From Sophora flavescens (taxonomy: Eukaryota > Streptophyta > Magnoliopsida > Fabales > Fabaceae), in the NCBI GenBank assembly GCA_030762895.1, contig CM061070.1, forward strand, positions 74,139,804 through 74,203,803: a stretch of DNA of 64,000 nucleotides. The letters are read 5' to 3'. Positions 1 through 11,714 of this stretch are shown piece after piece. The notes beneath the pieces are model-generated. The model did not search any database, was not told where the DNA came from, and saw only the letters and a program-made list of their open reading frames with translations. The translations under genes were made by a program, and so were the position numbers. Every line of letters begins with the position of its first letter. Positions within the stretch are counted from its first letter, which is position 1.

Positions 1-768
1 TAGGCTTTATTTTATGTTGTTGTTAATCAAGCTTGTCATCACCATGGCAATGCTTGAGTAGTAGCTTTATTTCTAGGGATTGGGGCTATGCCCAAGATCT
101 GATTTATGTTGTTGAATTGATGTTTTACCTTTCTTAATTTCAATTTTGCTTTAGATCTGATTTCTATTGTTTTAATTACTCGTAAATTCGGTGGCCACTT
201 ATTTGCGTGTCGTAGATACTCTAAGGAGGAACCTAGCGGTGAACTTAGGTATCAGATCTATAGAATCAGACTTAGGACTTAAATCACGAGAGTTAGAAGC
301 GGTCCTTCGAGGATTCACGAATTGTCACGAAGCGTAAAGGGTTCAATCTAAATTCAACTACCACGAGAGTAGGGGTTGGTTTAATTGGGCACGGTTTTTG
401 TAACCCGAGAGGGAGCATCAACTAATTTGGGATAAATTCGCCTTCAAGGCAATTTTGATAATTAACAAGGGGTAGTCAATTTAGTAACATGAATGATCTT
501 GTTGGTAACCCAATTCCTATGAATCTCTATAGATCTGAAAAACCCCTAAACTGATTTACTTTCCTATTTTTTTTAATTGCAATTTCAAATTTGATTGTTA
601 CGTAATTCCGATTTCAAATATCAAATCTTTTCAAATCCCCTTTTTATAGTCCAGTTTAATCGATTTAGGAATTAGTTGTGATTCAAGATCACGATCTCTA
701 TGGGATCGATCTTTTTATTACTTGGCGACGAATCTGGTACACTTGCCGGAATCCCATATCGCACATCA
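1..768 (+). mobile_element. 3' part of an F/G-family LTR, cut by the window edge
   Basis: About 90 percent alike by eye to the second half of solo LTR F (8380-9121), same strand, including the stretch with GGTACACTTGCCGG near the end. It ends in CATCA at 768, as F does. No tRNA-Asp primer site (TGGCGCC) follows, so this is a solo LTR or a 3' LTR, not a 5' LTR. The left end is outside the window, so its target duplication cannot be tested; the right one would be ATGGG at 769-773. Confidence 0.8.
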
Positions 769-1265
769 ATGGGCTTGCCCGTGCTGGGCACTTCTTGTAA
801 TTTGTTTTTCTAATATTTAATTTTAATTTATTTAAATATTAAAACAATTAATATAATATATTGAAAAGTATGGACTAAATGCTATCACTTATTGTCTATT
901 GATATTATTTAATATTTATTGATAGAACACTTTTTTTATTAATATTGTTTTCATCTTTGCTTGATGTATTTTCAATGAGAATTGAATTTAAGTAATAACT
1001 TTATATTTCTGTCAAAAAAAAGGCATCAAATTTATTTTTTGGATGATAAATAAATAAATGAATAAAGTTTTGTATAATGTGTTGTGTATATAAATTAATT
1101 TCACAAAATATAGTGTATTTAATTATATATATATATATATATGTAGATATACACAATTTCATTTTAAAATCACAATATATGTTTAGCTATTTTTTAATGT
1201 TTGATTTAGATTTAATTCTATATTGAGTTAATATTTTTGAATTTCTTTTAAAGAAGAACACCCTT
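769..1265. other. AT-rich spacer, nothing recognised
   Basis: No ORF, RNA gene or terminal-repeat structure seen. It contains a short (TA)n run near 1122-1142. It is the left flank of long LTR L and could be host DNA or an eroded element. Confidence 0.6.
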
Positions 1266-1891
1266 TGTAACACCCTGATTTTTTTGTCTTTCTATAATCT
1301 ATGCTTATGTATGTATGTGCATGATTAGTATATTTAAATCTTAAGTTGAGAAATTATTTTAATAAACCCAAATTACTTTCATAATTTATTTTATAGTGGG
1401 AAGCTACTATTAAATTTCCGGTGAAAATTTCAAACGAAAACGGTTTGCGTTCTCACTGTCAAGAAAACTTTACTGACCCAGAAATGAATTTCGACATGTA
1501 AAATAAAGTTTTAATTTTTCCTAACTCAATTATAACCATTTCCATGATTTTAGAAATTTTCTTCAATAAATGTTTCAATATAAATTTTTTGGGTAGAAAA
1601 AATTATGAAGGAAAATACAATTGGTTTTCATAGTCGGGAAAATCAATGAAACTAGAAAAGAAAAAAAAAAATCTATTTAAAATGGATTTGACGAACACTT
1701 GAAGAGACTTGATTTGATGTGAAAAACTTGTTAGATTTGACATGAATAGTGTTTTCATTAATTACATAAAATCATTATTTCAAGTCTTGCAAGAAACCTT
1801 ATTTTATATATTAAATTAAGCTTTTTATTTTCATTTTTTTTAAAATCCTCTCTATTCCTCTCTCACACAGCAGCTTCCCCTCCCCCTTTCT

Positions 1892-1899
1892 CTATAAAT
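1892..1899 (+). promoter_or_regulatory. TATA box of LTR L
   Basis: CTATAAATA lies inside a long C/T-rich tract (about 1848-2110), a typical plant promoter layout with a pyrimidine-rich leader behind the TATA box. Transcription would start near 1925. It sits about 630 bases into the LTR, leaving a leader of over 4 kb. Confidence 0.6.
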
Positions 1900-3393
1900 A
1901 CTCACCTCCCACTCTGTTCTTCACTTTTCTCATTCTCTCTCAAACTCACTCACCTACTCATTCTTCATAAATACCACTTCTACATTTTCCATCTTCTTTT
2001 CCTCTCTCTCCCCCTCCTCACCTCATGCACTCTCTCCCTCATCACTCACTCTCTCATTTACTTTTTCTCTCCAACACTTTAAAGATCATCATCCTCTCTA
2101 CCACCATCCATCACCACTTTTTCATCATCAAACCTTACATGAAAATGAAACTACACTTCTAGATAAACCACAGTCTCCACTTGAAATTATCAACAAACAT
2201 ACCCATCCCTCATTTCCTCTCTTGGCCGAATCTACCATGGTTGAGCAAGGAAGGAACTTTTGGTCATCTACAACTCAAGAACTTCAAATCTTTAGAGCAA
2301 TGGTAAGGATTTAATTTCTAGTGTTCCTTTCTCTACATTCCAACCACATGCAAGCCCATTCCCTTGAGTTTTCATTCATGCATGTGGATGAATCCATCTC
2401 TAACTTTTATATCCATCATAGAGGACTCGTTTTGGAGCTCAAAGGATAAAGCTTACAGCCTTTACAAGTTTGGAATCACGATGGTTTAGGATCTTCAAGA
2501 GGTAGTGGGGAGATCCTCTCTAAAATCTTTGCTTGAATCATTATTTGATAATAATGGTTACTAATTTTGGTTGATATATGTTTGCATGTATGTTTTTGAG
2601 GGTCTAGGACCCTTACATGTTGGTTTTATGACTTGTGAATGATGCTACAGTGAAGATAATAACTTGGTGTAGATGAACATATGTAAAATATAAATCTGGT
2701 AGCATGACATACACTTATTCGTGATCCCACGAAATTTTATAGAAAACATATTTTTGAAAACTAAATACATATTTGGAAATAAGACTTCTGGGGCTTTAAT
2801 TTGATATATAATATGTAAGTATTTGGATAAGATTTACTAGGTCAAAACACCTGTCAAAGTAGAACCAAATTCTGTCTAAGAAAATATGTACATAGTTGGT
2901 TCCATGGTGATTTTAAATATGATTTTGAAGGGTAAAAACTCTTATAAACTTTTCTGGGTTAGTAATGAAGTATATCTAACGTTTGGTTGAAGATTTGATA
3001 TTTTACATATGTATATAAAGAGAAACAATTTCATAAAGTTACATGTTGATGAACTCGGATTGCTGGAAAATCCTGTAAAAACAGAGGCAGTGTGGGATTT
3101 TTAATAAATTAATGCCTTCGAATTTTGACATGGGACCAATGACAATATGTTTAAGTGTGATTTGGGTACTTTCAATCAAATTTTCAAGGATTTTGAAGGT
3201 CATTTGAATGATCATTCACAATTTAAACCCACTGCAATCCTGAAAATGATTTTATAAAAGAGCTCACTCAAATTTTTGAATGGAAAATATGATTTTAAAA
3301 ATAATGTATTTTAACATGATCAAGTAAAGATTTTTGGCATGAAATGGACTATAAACCAGTGATTAATATAAAGATACAAAATATGGGATTAAA

Positions 3394-3419
3394 GTGTGTG
3401 TGTGTGTGTGTGTGTGTGT
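3394..3419 (+). repeat. (GT)13 microsatellite in LTR L
   Basis: Uninterrupted GT repeat, read directly. Confidence 0.95.
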
Positions 3420-3763
3420 ATAAGTAAGTCTTGAGCAAAATGTAATCCAAGAATTTATCAGACATCTCTAGCATCATTTTTTCAGTCATGGCCCAAACCT
3501 ATACTTAGAAAGATATGACGACTTTGTTGTTTTAATTTAAGACGTTCGCTTAATTCTTAGAATTATGGCACGCGGTGGGCAAAGGAAGCTCGCTCTGGGT
3601 AACACGGAAACAAAGACTTTTTCTATCCGTCGAATAAGGTAAGGGGAGAAAGCCTGAGGAATAATTATGTTATGATGACTATATGTCATGTGTGTTTGTT
3701 TTGATGTGTTTGATTGATGTTGATACGTGGCTGTTTTGGTAGGATTTTGAGTTCATAATGTGT

Positions 3764-3945
3764 CGATAATTTATGAAAAATATGAATGTCACTTATATAT
3801 GTTGAAGTTGTTTTATAAGTGGCGTTGATTTATTGAAAAAAAAATGATGTGTTACTCATATATGCTTAAGTTGTTGTATATGTGGTGATGATTTATGAGA
3901 AATATGAATGTTGCTCATATATGTTGAAGTTGTTGATGTGCTGTG
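3764..3945 (+). repeat. Tandem repeat, three units of about 61 bp
   Basis: Units start near 3765, 3826 and 3886. Each has a TTTAT-GA start, a CTCATATATG or CTTATATATG core and a GAAGTTGTT-like end. The units differ by several substitutions, so the array is old. Confidence 0.75.
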
Positions 3946-4734
3946 ATTGTTGCATGGAAGCCTAACCAATGGTTTGAGCTCAAATAATAAGGATAAAAGC
4001 TTTAAGAAAATATTTACAAAGAAAATCACAAGTAAGAATTTCTTTTAACAAGGTTTTGACAAAAAAGGGAAAAAATATAATTTTAATGTTTAATGAAAGT
4101 TTTAGAAAATAAAAACAATTTTTAGGAAGGAAATTCAATTGAAAACTAGATGATTTTACACTAAGAAAAATCAAACTTTGAAAAGATTTAATGGTAAGAA
4201 ACCATGAAGAAAAACAATTTTATTTTGAAGTTTTGGAAAATATTTCTTTCAGTAACGTTTTAATAAAAGAGAAAATTTTTAGAATTCAAAACAATTTTAT
4301 AAAGGAAAATTATTTAACCTGAAAGATCTTATTTTGAAGAAAAACACAATTTTGAGAATACTTGTAGTGAAGTTCCATAGAAAATGGGATTTTAGTTTCC
4401 AATGTTGTTAGGAAGAGTTTTTCTTCAAAAAGGTTTACTATATTTTTGAAAAGAAATAGACTTTTCCAAAACAAAAGAGATTTTTAGATAAAATAAAAGA
4501 AAAAAAGAAATGGAGTTCCTAAAATTTAAAGTTTTTAAAAAATGAACTTCAGAAGAAAATGTTGTCGGAAAGAATTTATTCAAGTAAAAATATCTGGTAA
4601 CTTAGATAAGTTACGGAAGTTTTGATTTTGTATTTGTTTTTCACTGAACGAAAAATAACGTTGAAAAGTGAACCTAGTAACCGAGACGTCAGGATACTAG
4701 AGTTAAAGCACATGGATCCATGATCCGTATCACA

Positions 4735-4880
4735 ACGTTGTGGACTGTGTGTCCTATATATAAAGTTGTGGACTGTGTATCCTATATACGTTGTTTTGGA
4801 CTGTGTGTCCTAGACACGTAGTTGTGGACTGTGTGTCCTATTTTCATTGTTGTGGACTGTGTGTCCTACATACGTTGTGA
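4735..4880 (+). repeat. Minisatellite, five units of exactly 28 bp
   Basis: GGACTGTG starts at 4742, 4770, 4798, 4826 and 4854, a strict 28-bp period. Each unit contains GGACTGTGTGTCCTA, whose GGAC and GTCC arms can pair. The stretches between cores differ, while the core is nearly invariant. Confidence 0.9.
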
Positions 4881-6124
4881 TAAAACGTGGTGAAAGTAGT
4901 AAAAAGGTGAAAGTTGTTTTCTACGACCACAAAGTCTAAGACTAGTGCACAGGTATAGGACTGTTGTGATTGGACACTCGGACTTAAACTTCCTGTGTTG
5001 ATAATGAAAGTTTTAAAACGTTGAAAATTTATGGATGACCTTGAGCCTCGACGAAGGAAAGAATGAAGCACAAAGAAAAGCTGCGAAAATAAAATGATTT
5101 TTTCATGCATTTGGCAGACATGCCCAAAAGTTTGGTGTGAATGCCTTGAAGGGAAAGGTATCTCATGTGACGGTGTGTCATTGGTGCCTTGATGGACCAT
5201 GATTTCCATGAGCCTTGTTCTCTATGCCTTGTGTAGGACGGTGTGCTCTGGAACCCATGTGCGTTGATTACTGTGCCTTGAGTTGGACAATTGTTGTGGG
5301 AATTAAGTTGAGCCATGTACATGTGTTGGCTATTTGTGCCTGAGTGGCAATTGAGCCTGATCAGCTCACTGTTTTTCAAAAACTGCATGGAGTTGGGGTC
5401 TCCGGAGACTAGGATAGAATGTTGAAATATAGAAGTGCCATGTTTTCAAAAAAAAAAAAAAGACGACAATTGTTGACTCATATGATTATTTGTGAGAATT
5501 TATATGTTGAGTATGAATATTTAACTGTATCTGTTGCTCTATGCGGGCATGTGGTCGTCATAATTCATCCATATATTGGTATCTCACCCTTACAATATAT
5601 CAGGTTTTCCTGGTTCTTTGCTGTTGTACCTTGGTACACTAGGACAGGCGGTTCCAAGAAGCTCCTGACCTCACTCGGGGATATTAATCCCGATCTTTGA
5701 AGAGGTGGGTGATTATTCCAATGGTAAGAACAACTGAGTTCTTTCCAACAGGTGTCTATTAGAACGACCAGCTTAGGATGTTTCCTTTGGGTTATGTGCG
5801 TTTTAGAGAAGTCGATATAGGTAGTTCTGAAAAACCTTGTGTAATTTTGTAACTTCAAGACGAAAGATTATTTCATGAAATGTATATGCTGAGCTGCTAT
5901 GATTTATAAATAAACTTAGTCTTTGTGTGTTAGTAAAATACAGTGTGATTTCATTTTAAGTGATGCGTAAATCATTTTCTGAGGTGAATCCTAGAAAAGA
6001 AAAATTTTACCCCCATATTTTCAGACCTATGAAGATATAGAAGTTTTTCCGAAAGCTACCAATAACTTTCTTTTAATTTATTTCCGCATGTGATTAGGAA
6101 GTAATGCCCAAGGGAGGTGTTACA

Positions 6125-6344
6125 CCCTCCATCTGATATTGGGCCTTAACTTTATTGAAGCCGGATACGAAGTTAACTATATGGTAATATAATTTGGAGT
6201 ATTGACTCAAATTGGGTGTTACAGATATAAAAAAATGTACAACAACAACAATTAATTTGTACACCAATTTTTTTTATTTAATTGGTATACACTGACAGTG
6301 TAAAGTTTTTTTTTACACCGTCAACCAATCAGAAATTGACACAG
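6125..6344. other. Short flank between LTR L and the broken LTR of H
   Basis: No gene. The first 100 bases end in GGGTGTTACA (6223) and may be an eroded element. The rest is hairpin-rich MITE-like DNA that runs straight into the truncated copia LTR near 6345. That join is estimated from where similarity to the other H and I LTR copies begins. Confidence 0.55.
6259..6323. repeat. Two adjacent imperfect hairpins (MITE-like)
   Basis: GTACACCAATT (6259-6269) pairs with AATTGGTATAC (6280-6290), one mismatch. TGACAGTGTAAA (6293-6304) pairs with TTTACACCGTCA (6312-6323), one mismatch. ACACTGACAGTGTAAA-type ends are common in small legume MITEs, as far as I recall. No target duplication could be assigned. 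Confidence 0.5.
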
Positions 6345-7924
6345 CATTTATACAACTTTTCAGTTCTTTATGGTAACACTCAGAGATTGAAATAAATATG
6401 ACAATGAAAGACTGCGAATTAATATCAAATGATTGAAGAGATAATCAATGAAGGAATGAAGAGTAAATGAGCAGACTAAATGCTTCTTGAATATATTTAG
6501 AATCTCTTATCTTCATCTTCATGGTTTTCATTATTTAAAGGCTTCAATCAATTAATCCGTTAGACACAGCTCCAGAAAGTGAATTCCTTTAACTTGAACT
6601 TCTGGGACGCCATTAATGCCAAAGAGTCGTTCTGAAAGTTCATTAAATGCTTGGAGACGTTGAGCTTTGACATGTGTGACCAAGATTACACTTTGTTCTG
6701 AAGAGTTGTTGTTTCAGAGATGTAGCAGCAGAGCTTTTGTACCCGCAGTAGAGAACTTTCCCATTTTAGTGCAGCACTCAGTTCACCTTTTGGAAAGTAT
6801 TTTTGCTTTGCACTTGAAATAACTAAAAGCAACTGACTTGGTACAGAGGTAGCTTATTTATTCCTTAAAACCTTGAAATAATAATTTCTTTATTATTCAT
6901 GCTTGGTGCTTTTGTCCAGAGGTCTTCGAGGTCTTCAAAAGAAGTATCTTGATCAAAGGATGTTGACTTGGACTTTGTTATGATAACTGATCACTAGACG
7001 AGTGCAGTAGAGTCCATTTTTAGACGAGAGAACTGATCCATCTTTTAGGCAAGTGTGCAAGACTTTTTCAGACGAATGACCCACTGATAGTGAGACACCC
7101 CGTTGTACCCCGTTGTTTTATTAGATTAAAACCTTAATAATTAACTTCTTTATCACACGCCTAACGTGAAATACGTAAAAAATTAAAAACAAATTATAAA
7201 GCATACAAATTCTGAAAGTTTACGCACTACACTGTATATAATAAATTCATACACACATCTGTCTTATACACATAATACAAAACACTGTTGAGGTTGTCCT
7301 CTCAGTTGGATCCCTCACAGGTATAAACTTAAACAAAATGTTATAGTTAGCGGAAAAATATAAAATACTTCAAAAGACACACTGGCCATACTATCTAGAC
7401 CCCATCACCATGGGTCACTGCTCGACCTCCAGCTTCCGATTCATAGGGAGTTCCATCCAACTCCTCATCATTAAGTTCATCCACCGGGTCTTCTAGTACG
7501 ATCCCATAATAAAACAAAATACAACAAACCGAAAAATATATGGGATAATAAACATTTATATAATCAAAAGCGGAAAAGAGTACATAGTATATCATACAAT
7601 AAATGTCACAGACAATCATCACTCTAAAACCACCTAAATCGTCAATTAACAATATCATTCTCTACCCTCAACTCATGCAATCTAAACCTTTATGCTGACA
7701 TGGTGATGAGTGTGATTTCACCTCATATTTGTTTATCATTTTGCATGCATTTGCATATAGTTTAGGCATATTTAATTTTATTTTTGGTTAGTTTTTATCT
7801 TGGAACGGGTAAGGCGGTTTTGTGGTGTTTTTTTGCAGGAATTAAGGATAAAATGCTCAGTATTAGCTATGATGGAGCTTGGATGAAGATAGAGCTTGAA
7901 AAGTGAAGAAAATGAACCAAACAG

Positions 7925-8205
7925 ATCCCATCACGGCACAGCCGTGATGACCATCACGGCCATGATCGAGCAATAACTGAAAAGAAAGAAGGTAAAAGTC
8001 AGAACTGGTCACGGCCTAGCCGTGATGCCCATCACGGCCGTGACATGTCAGCTGAACCAGACCTTCAACAGGCAGAACTGATCACGGCCTAGCCGTGATG
8101 AACATCACTGCCGTGACAGACCAAAAATTGAAGAAACGCCCAAGGCAGAATCCGTCACGGCCTGGCCGTGATGGCCATCACGGCCGTGACGCGCATTACT
8201 TGGAT
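7925..8205 (+). repeat. GC-rich palindrome island upstream of the F TATA box
   Basis: Four spaced blocks of the form TCACGGCCTAGCCGTGATG followed by CATCACGGCCGTGA, each able to fold on itself. The surrounding LTR is AT-rich. The same kind of block recurs in the LTRs of G and E. Confidence 0.9.
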
Positions 8206-8263
8206 CTGAAGCAACCGATTTGGATCTGAATTTGTGTTAGATTGGGATTATAACTTCCCTAAT

Positions 8264-8272
8264 CTATAAATA
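8264..8272 (+). promoter_or_regulatory. TATA box of solo LTR F
   Basis: CTATAAATAAGG, matching the TATA box of G's LTRs on the opposite strand (45368-45381). It lies about 60 bases downstream of the palindrome island. Confidence 0.7.
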
Positions 8273-9180
8273 AGGCATCTGGACAGAGATGAATGAAACT
8301 GGACTTTTGGGCTACTACTCTTAGGCTATAATTTAGGATCTCTCTTCTTCTTCCTCCTCTCTTCTCTTATTTTTATTTTCATGTTGTTGTTAACCAAGCT
8401 TGTCATCACCATGACAAGGCTTGAGTAGTAGTTTAATTTCTGGGGATTGGGGCTATGCCCAAGGTTTGTTTGTGGCAATGAATTGATGTTTTATCTTTGT
8501 TAATTGCGAGTTTGCTTTAGATCTGATTTCTAGTGTTTTAATTACTCGTAAATTCGGCGGCCACTTATTTGCGTGACGTAGATACCCTAAGGAGGAACCT
8601 AGCGGTGAACTTAGGTATCGGATCTATAGAGTCAGACTTAGGACTGAAATCACGAGAGTTAGAAGCCGTCCTTCGAGGATTAACGAATTGTCACGAAACG
8701 CAAAGGGTCCAATCTAGATTCGACTACCACGAGAGTAGGGGTTGGTTTAATTGGGCAAGGTTTTTGTAACCTGAGAGGGAGCATTAACTATTTGAGGATA
8801 AATTCGTCTTCAAGGCAATTTCGATAATTAACAAGGGTTAGTCAGTTTAGAATCATAAACAATCTTGTTGGTAACCCAATTCCTAGGAATCACCTTATAT
8901 CTGAAAAACCATAAATTGATTTACTTTCTGTTTACTTGATTCTGATTTTGAGTTATCTCTTAATTCGAATATCAAAACTTCTTCAAAATCCTTTTGTTTT
9001 ACAGTTCAGATTTGTCGATTTGATAATTAGTTGCGATTTGAGATCACGGTCTCTGTGGGATCAATATCTTTTTATTACTTGGCAACGAATCCGGTACACA
9101 TGTCGGAACTCTAGTACATCACATGGCCATCTCTACTCCTGTCACGTTAGTCAGTAGTCCAGAACTAATTAGGGTCAAAA

Positions 9181-9605
9181 CTCGGTTCGCCCCTATTCCT
9201 TTTATCTCTCATAGGATATAGTGCATAAGCACAGTATGCATCACTATTTCCCCAATTGGAAATAGCACATAAGCACATAATAAATAATAACTCGGTGCGC
9301 CCCTATTCCCTTACCTCTCATAGGGAATAGTGCATAAGCACAAGTATGCGTCACTATTTCCCTCATTGGAAATAGTACATAAGCACAAAACATATAGTAA
9401 TTCAATGCGCCACTATTCCCTAATATCTAATAGGAAATAGTGCATAAGCACGATATGCGTCATATTTCCCCCATTTGAAATAGATCATAAGCATAAAAGA
9501 CCTTATAATTCGGTGCGCCACTATTCCCTAATCTCTAATAGGAAATAGTGCATAAACACGGCATGCGTCACTATTTCCCCTCAAAATAGCACATAAGCAT
9601 AGAAG
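9181..9605 (-). repeat. Tandem array of about 110-bp units in one LTR of E
   Basis: Nearly four units start at 9181, 9291, 9401 and 9509 (CTCGGTTCGCC, CTCGGTGCGCC, TTCAATGCGCC, TTCGGTGCGCC). Each holds CTATTCCC and its complement-like GGAAATAGTGCATAAGCAC, so each unit can form a stem. The right LTR of E has unrelated sequence at this place. Confidence 0.88.
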
Positions 9606-10012
9606 ACATTTTTACTCTATCTCCGATGGGATAATCATAATAACACATCCAGAAGTAAAAGATTATATTTATCAATGCATCTATATGAATCTCACTAGCT
9701 ACCTCGCATCAATAACAACCTAGTTCCTCAAGCTCTCATCATAGCCTCCACTTGCATTCTATGTCACATCTCATCCGTCAGATAATTTAATTTAGCTAAG
9801 CACCTCTAAGTCAATTCATTCTCTTACCCAAATAATTATCTCCCGAACAACATATATATTTGCTTAAAATCATCGAAGCATAGTATTTAAACCAGGCAGA
9901 TCATGCATAACACATTAATCAACAGAATATTCAAATATCTCAATATCATATAAAACAATTTATCATAACCAACTCATAATAATCAAATCAAATAAATAAC
10001 AAAGTCAGACTC

Positions 10013-10124
10013 TGTCACGACCTGGCCGTGATAGCCATCACGACCGTGACAAACATCAAATGCATGAATTCTACAAAAAAGAACCTGTCACGGCCTAGCC
10101 ATGACAACCATCACGACCGTGACA
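10013..10124 (-). repeat. Two palindrome blocks in the 3' LTR of E
   Basis: TGTCACGACCTGGCCGTGA followed by CATCACGACCGTGACA (10013-10050), and a second copy at about 10085-10124. In the right LTR the first block has collapsed to TGTCACGGCCGTGACA (about 14694-14709), as expected from deletion between palindrome arms; the second is kept at about 14743-14782. Confidence 0.85.
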
Positions 10125-11383
10125 AACAACAAACATCCTCAATATCATAAATATTCAAACACCAAAATAATACGTCACATGCATATGGAATACCTCAACC
10201 AGTGTATCACAGTAAATTCAACAACATAAAATCAGGCATCCTCAATATCATATAATCAACCTAATGCCGATAAACCTACAATCCCCAAATCACCATTGGT
10301 TTTACAGAAAAGGTTTCCAAAGTGATTTTGGTCTTGTCGATTACTCGACTACTAGTAGGGTTTAGGTCGCCCTACACAATCATTATATAATATACTACTT
10401 ATCGTTTTCGACGATGGAATGGTTCTTTCCCCCACCTTAAAGGTGTTCAGAGTTATCCAAGCACTTGGCAGCGATGCAGTCAGCTCCAAACAGTTCCCAG
10501 AAAGTAATTTCTGCTTCCCCAAAGCAAGCACGAACATGAAAAACATCCCAGAGATTCGATCCAAGCATAGAAACAACCAGACAAAATACTAAATTAATTT
10601 CTCAACAATCACACTATAAATCTATCATACTAACATAATTAATTTCTCAAAAACCTCATCGATTTAAATCAAAACAGATTTGGAGTTTTAGGCTAAAGAT
10701 GAAAATTGGGGAAAAATCAATTTAACAAGAGATTGACAAAAATTGATTTAGGGAGGCACTTAATCATGCTCCCAATTTCAGAAAACACCAATTAATTTCA
10801 GATTTTGAGAACTAAAATCAAAACCTAGGGTTAGGGTTTGAGGAATAAAATTGAGATTCTTGAATCTGAACAAAGGAAGTGAGAAATCACTCACCCGAAG
10901 GCAGAAGATGAACTTGAAGGTGCTGTGATGGTGGCAGGCAGCGGCGACGGCGGCGGCCGTGGCGGCAGTGGGGACTTTCTGAAAAAATAAAAGAACCAAG
11001 AGAGGGAGACAGAGATTAAGCTCAAGGAAGAAGGTGGAGAAACTCAAAAGCAACTCACATGGTGGAAATCACCATGGAGAGCGGCGGTTCGTGGTTCTTA
11101 CCGTGGTGGAGTCGCGTTCGCACGAATGAGATGGCCGCAGAGCATGGAGCTGCTCAACGTACCACGTGGGTCGCGTGTGGTGGTCCTCCCTTCGTCGCGC
11201 GGCGACCGACAGTCATGGTGTGGAGGGTGGTGGCGCGGCTGGTGTAGCAAGGGAGAAGGAGAAGAGAACTTGGAGTTTTCAAAGTTGAGAGGGGGAAGAA
11301 GAAAATGTTATGCTGATGGAGAAAGAAGATGTCGTGGAAGAAGAGGAAAGGAAGAGAGAGAAATAAACAACTTCTACATGAAG

Positions 11384-11393
11384 TTTTATAAAG
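11384..11393 (-). promoter_or_regulatory. TATA box in the 3' LTR of E
   Basis: Reads CTCTTTATAAAAC on the minus strand, about 320 bases from the LTR start. The same box is at 16050-16057 in the 5' LTR, followed by a purine/pyrimidine-biased leader. It is the most likely start of E's transcript. Confidence 0.55.
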
Positions 11394-11714
11394 AGGTAAT
11401 TAATTAGGATCTTAAGAGCATTAGAGACATTAACAAGTGTAGATATTTTATTAAATTATTTTAATCAAGAACATTCATAGTGAGTTATTGTTGATCTGAC
11501 ATGTTTTTCTTATCTGACCGGTACAAAATGTACTGTCAGTGGAAACACAGACTGATTTCCGTTTGAATTTTCAACCTAAAATTTTACGGTAACTCTCAAC
11601 GATAAAGTTGAGTATGAATATGATTTTGTATTATTCAAAATCATTTTCTTGGTCAAAATATAAATAATTATGTGTTAACTGGTAATACAATATAATTAAA
11701 AACAGGCTGTTACA

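Larger units (their letters stand above)
1266..6124 (+). mobile_element. Long solo LTR L (TGTAACA type, probably gypsy)
   Basis: Starts TGTAACACCCTG and ends GGAGGTGTTACA, flanked by CCCTT (1261-1265) and CCCTC (6125-6129), a target duplication with one change. The first 250 bases share a motif with the LTRs of E and K: roughly CGTTTTCACTG, then CAGTA, then ACTGGTCA. The last 20 bases match the end of K. No primer site, polypurine tract or coding frame lies inside, hence solo LTR. TGTAACACC ends, very long LTRs and an iMet primer site in relative E suggest the Tekay chromovirus lineage; this is inference. A second GGGTGTTACA at 6223 is an alternative right end, but its flank GATAT does not match the left. 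Confidence 0.7.
7704..9121 (+). mobile_element. Solo LTR F (Athila-type, G family)
   Basis: Begins TGATGAGTGTGATTT and ends GTACATCA, flanked by CATGG at 7699-7703 and 9122-9126. It is the reverse-oriented relative of G's LTRs (44483-45954 and 50123-51637) along its whole length. No primer site or interior follows, so the element was reduced to one LTR by recombination between its two LTRs. Confidence 0.92.
7091..11714 (-). mobile_element. 3' LTR of E, with solo LTR F nested inside
   Basis: About 3.2 kb after removing F and one CATGG. It closely matches the right LTR in its inner two thirds (about 9860-11714 against 14550-16378) but not in the outer part. It carries a 110-bp tandem array absent from the right copy, and about 240 bases near 7420-7660 missing from the right copy. 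Confidence 0.85.

Noticed and set aside
6125..6223. Extension of LTR L to GGGTGTTACA at 6223
   Set aside because: The flank there (GATAT) does not match the left flank CCCTT, whereas the end at 6124 has CCCTC and matches the end of K.
7395..7658. 87-codon ORF with an acidic tail in E's left LTR
   Set aside because: No counterpart in the right LTR and no recognised domain; chance frame in AT-rich DNA.
7925..8205. Palindrome blocks as a CRISPR array
   Set aside because: Spacing is irregular, the blocks are palindromes rather than repeats with unique spacers, and the DNA is plant LTR.
8569..8769. Sense-strand short ORF in LTR F, with counterparts at 44844-45080 and 50484-50720 (G LTRs) and a stop-containing one in 185-420
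   Set aside because: It recurs at the same place behind the TATA box, which looked like a conserved leader peptide. Comparing F with G by eye, nearly all base differences change the amino acid, so I see no protein-level selection.
10352..10576. 74-codon ORF present in both LTRs of E (also 15009-15233)
   Set aside because: Same length in both copies only because the LTRs are duplicates. Most of the base differences are amino-acid changing; no known domain.
11059..11407. Plus-strand ORFs in E LTRs (also 15582-16048)
   Set aside because: Antisense to the element, overlapping frames in GC-biased low-complexity sequence, no motif.
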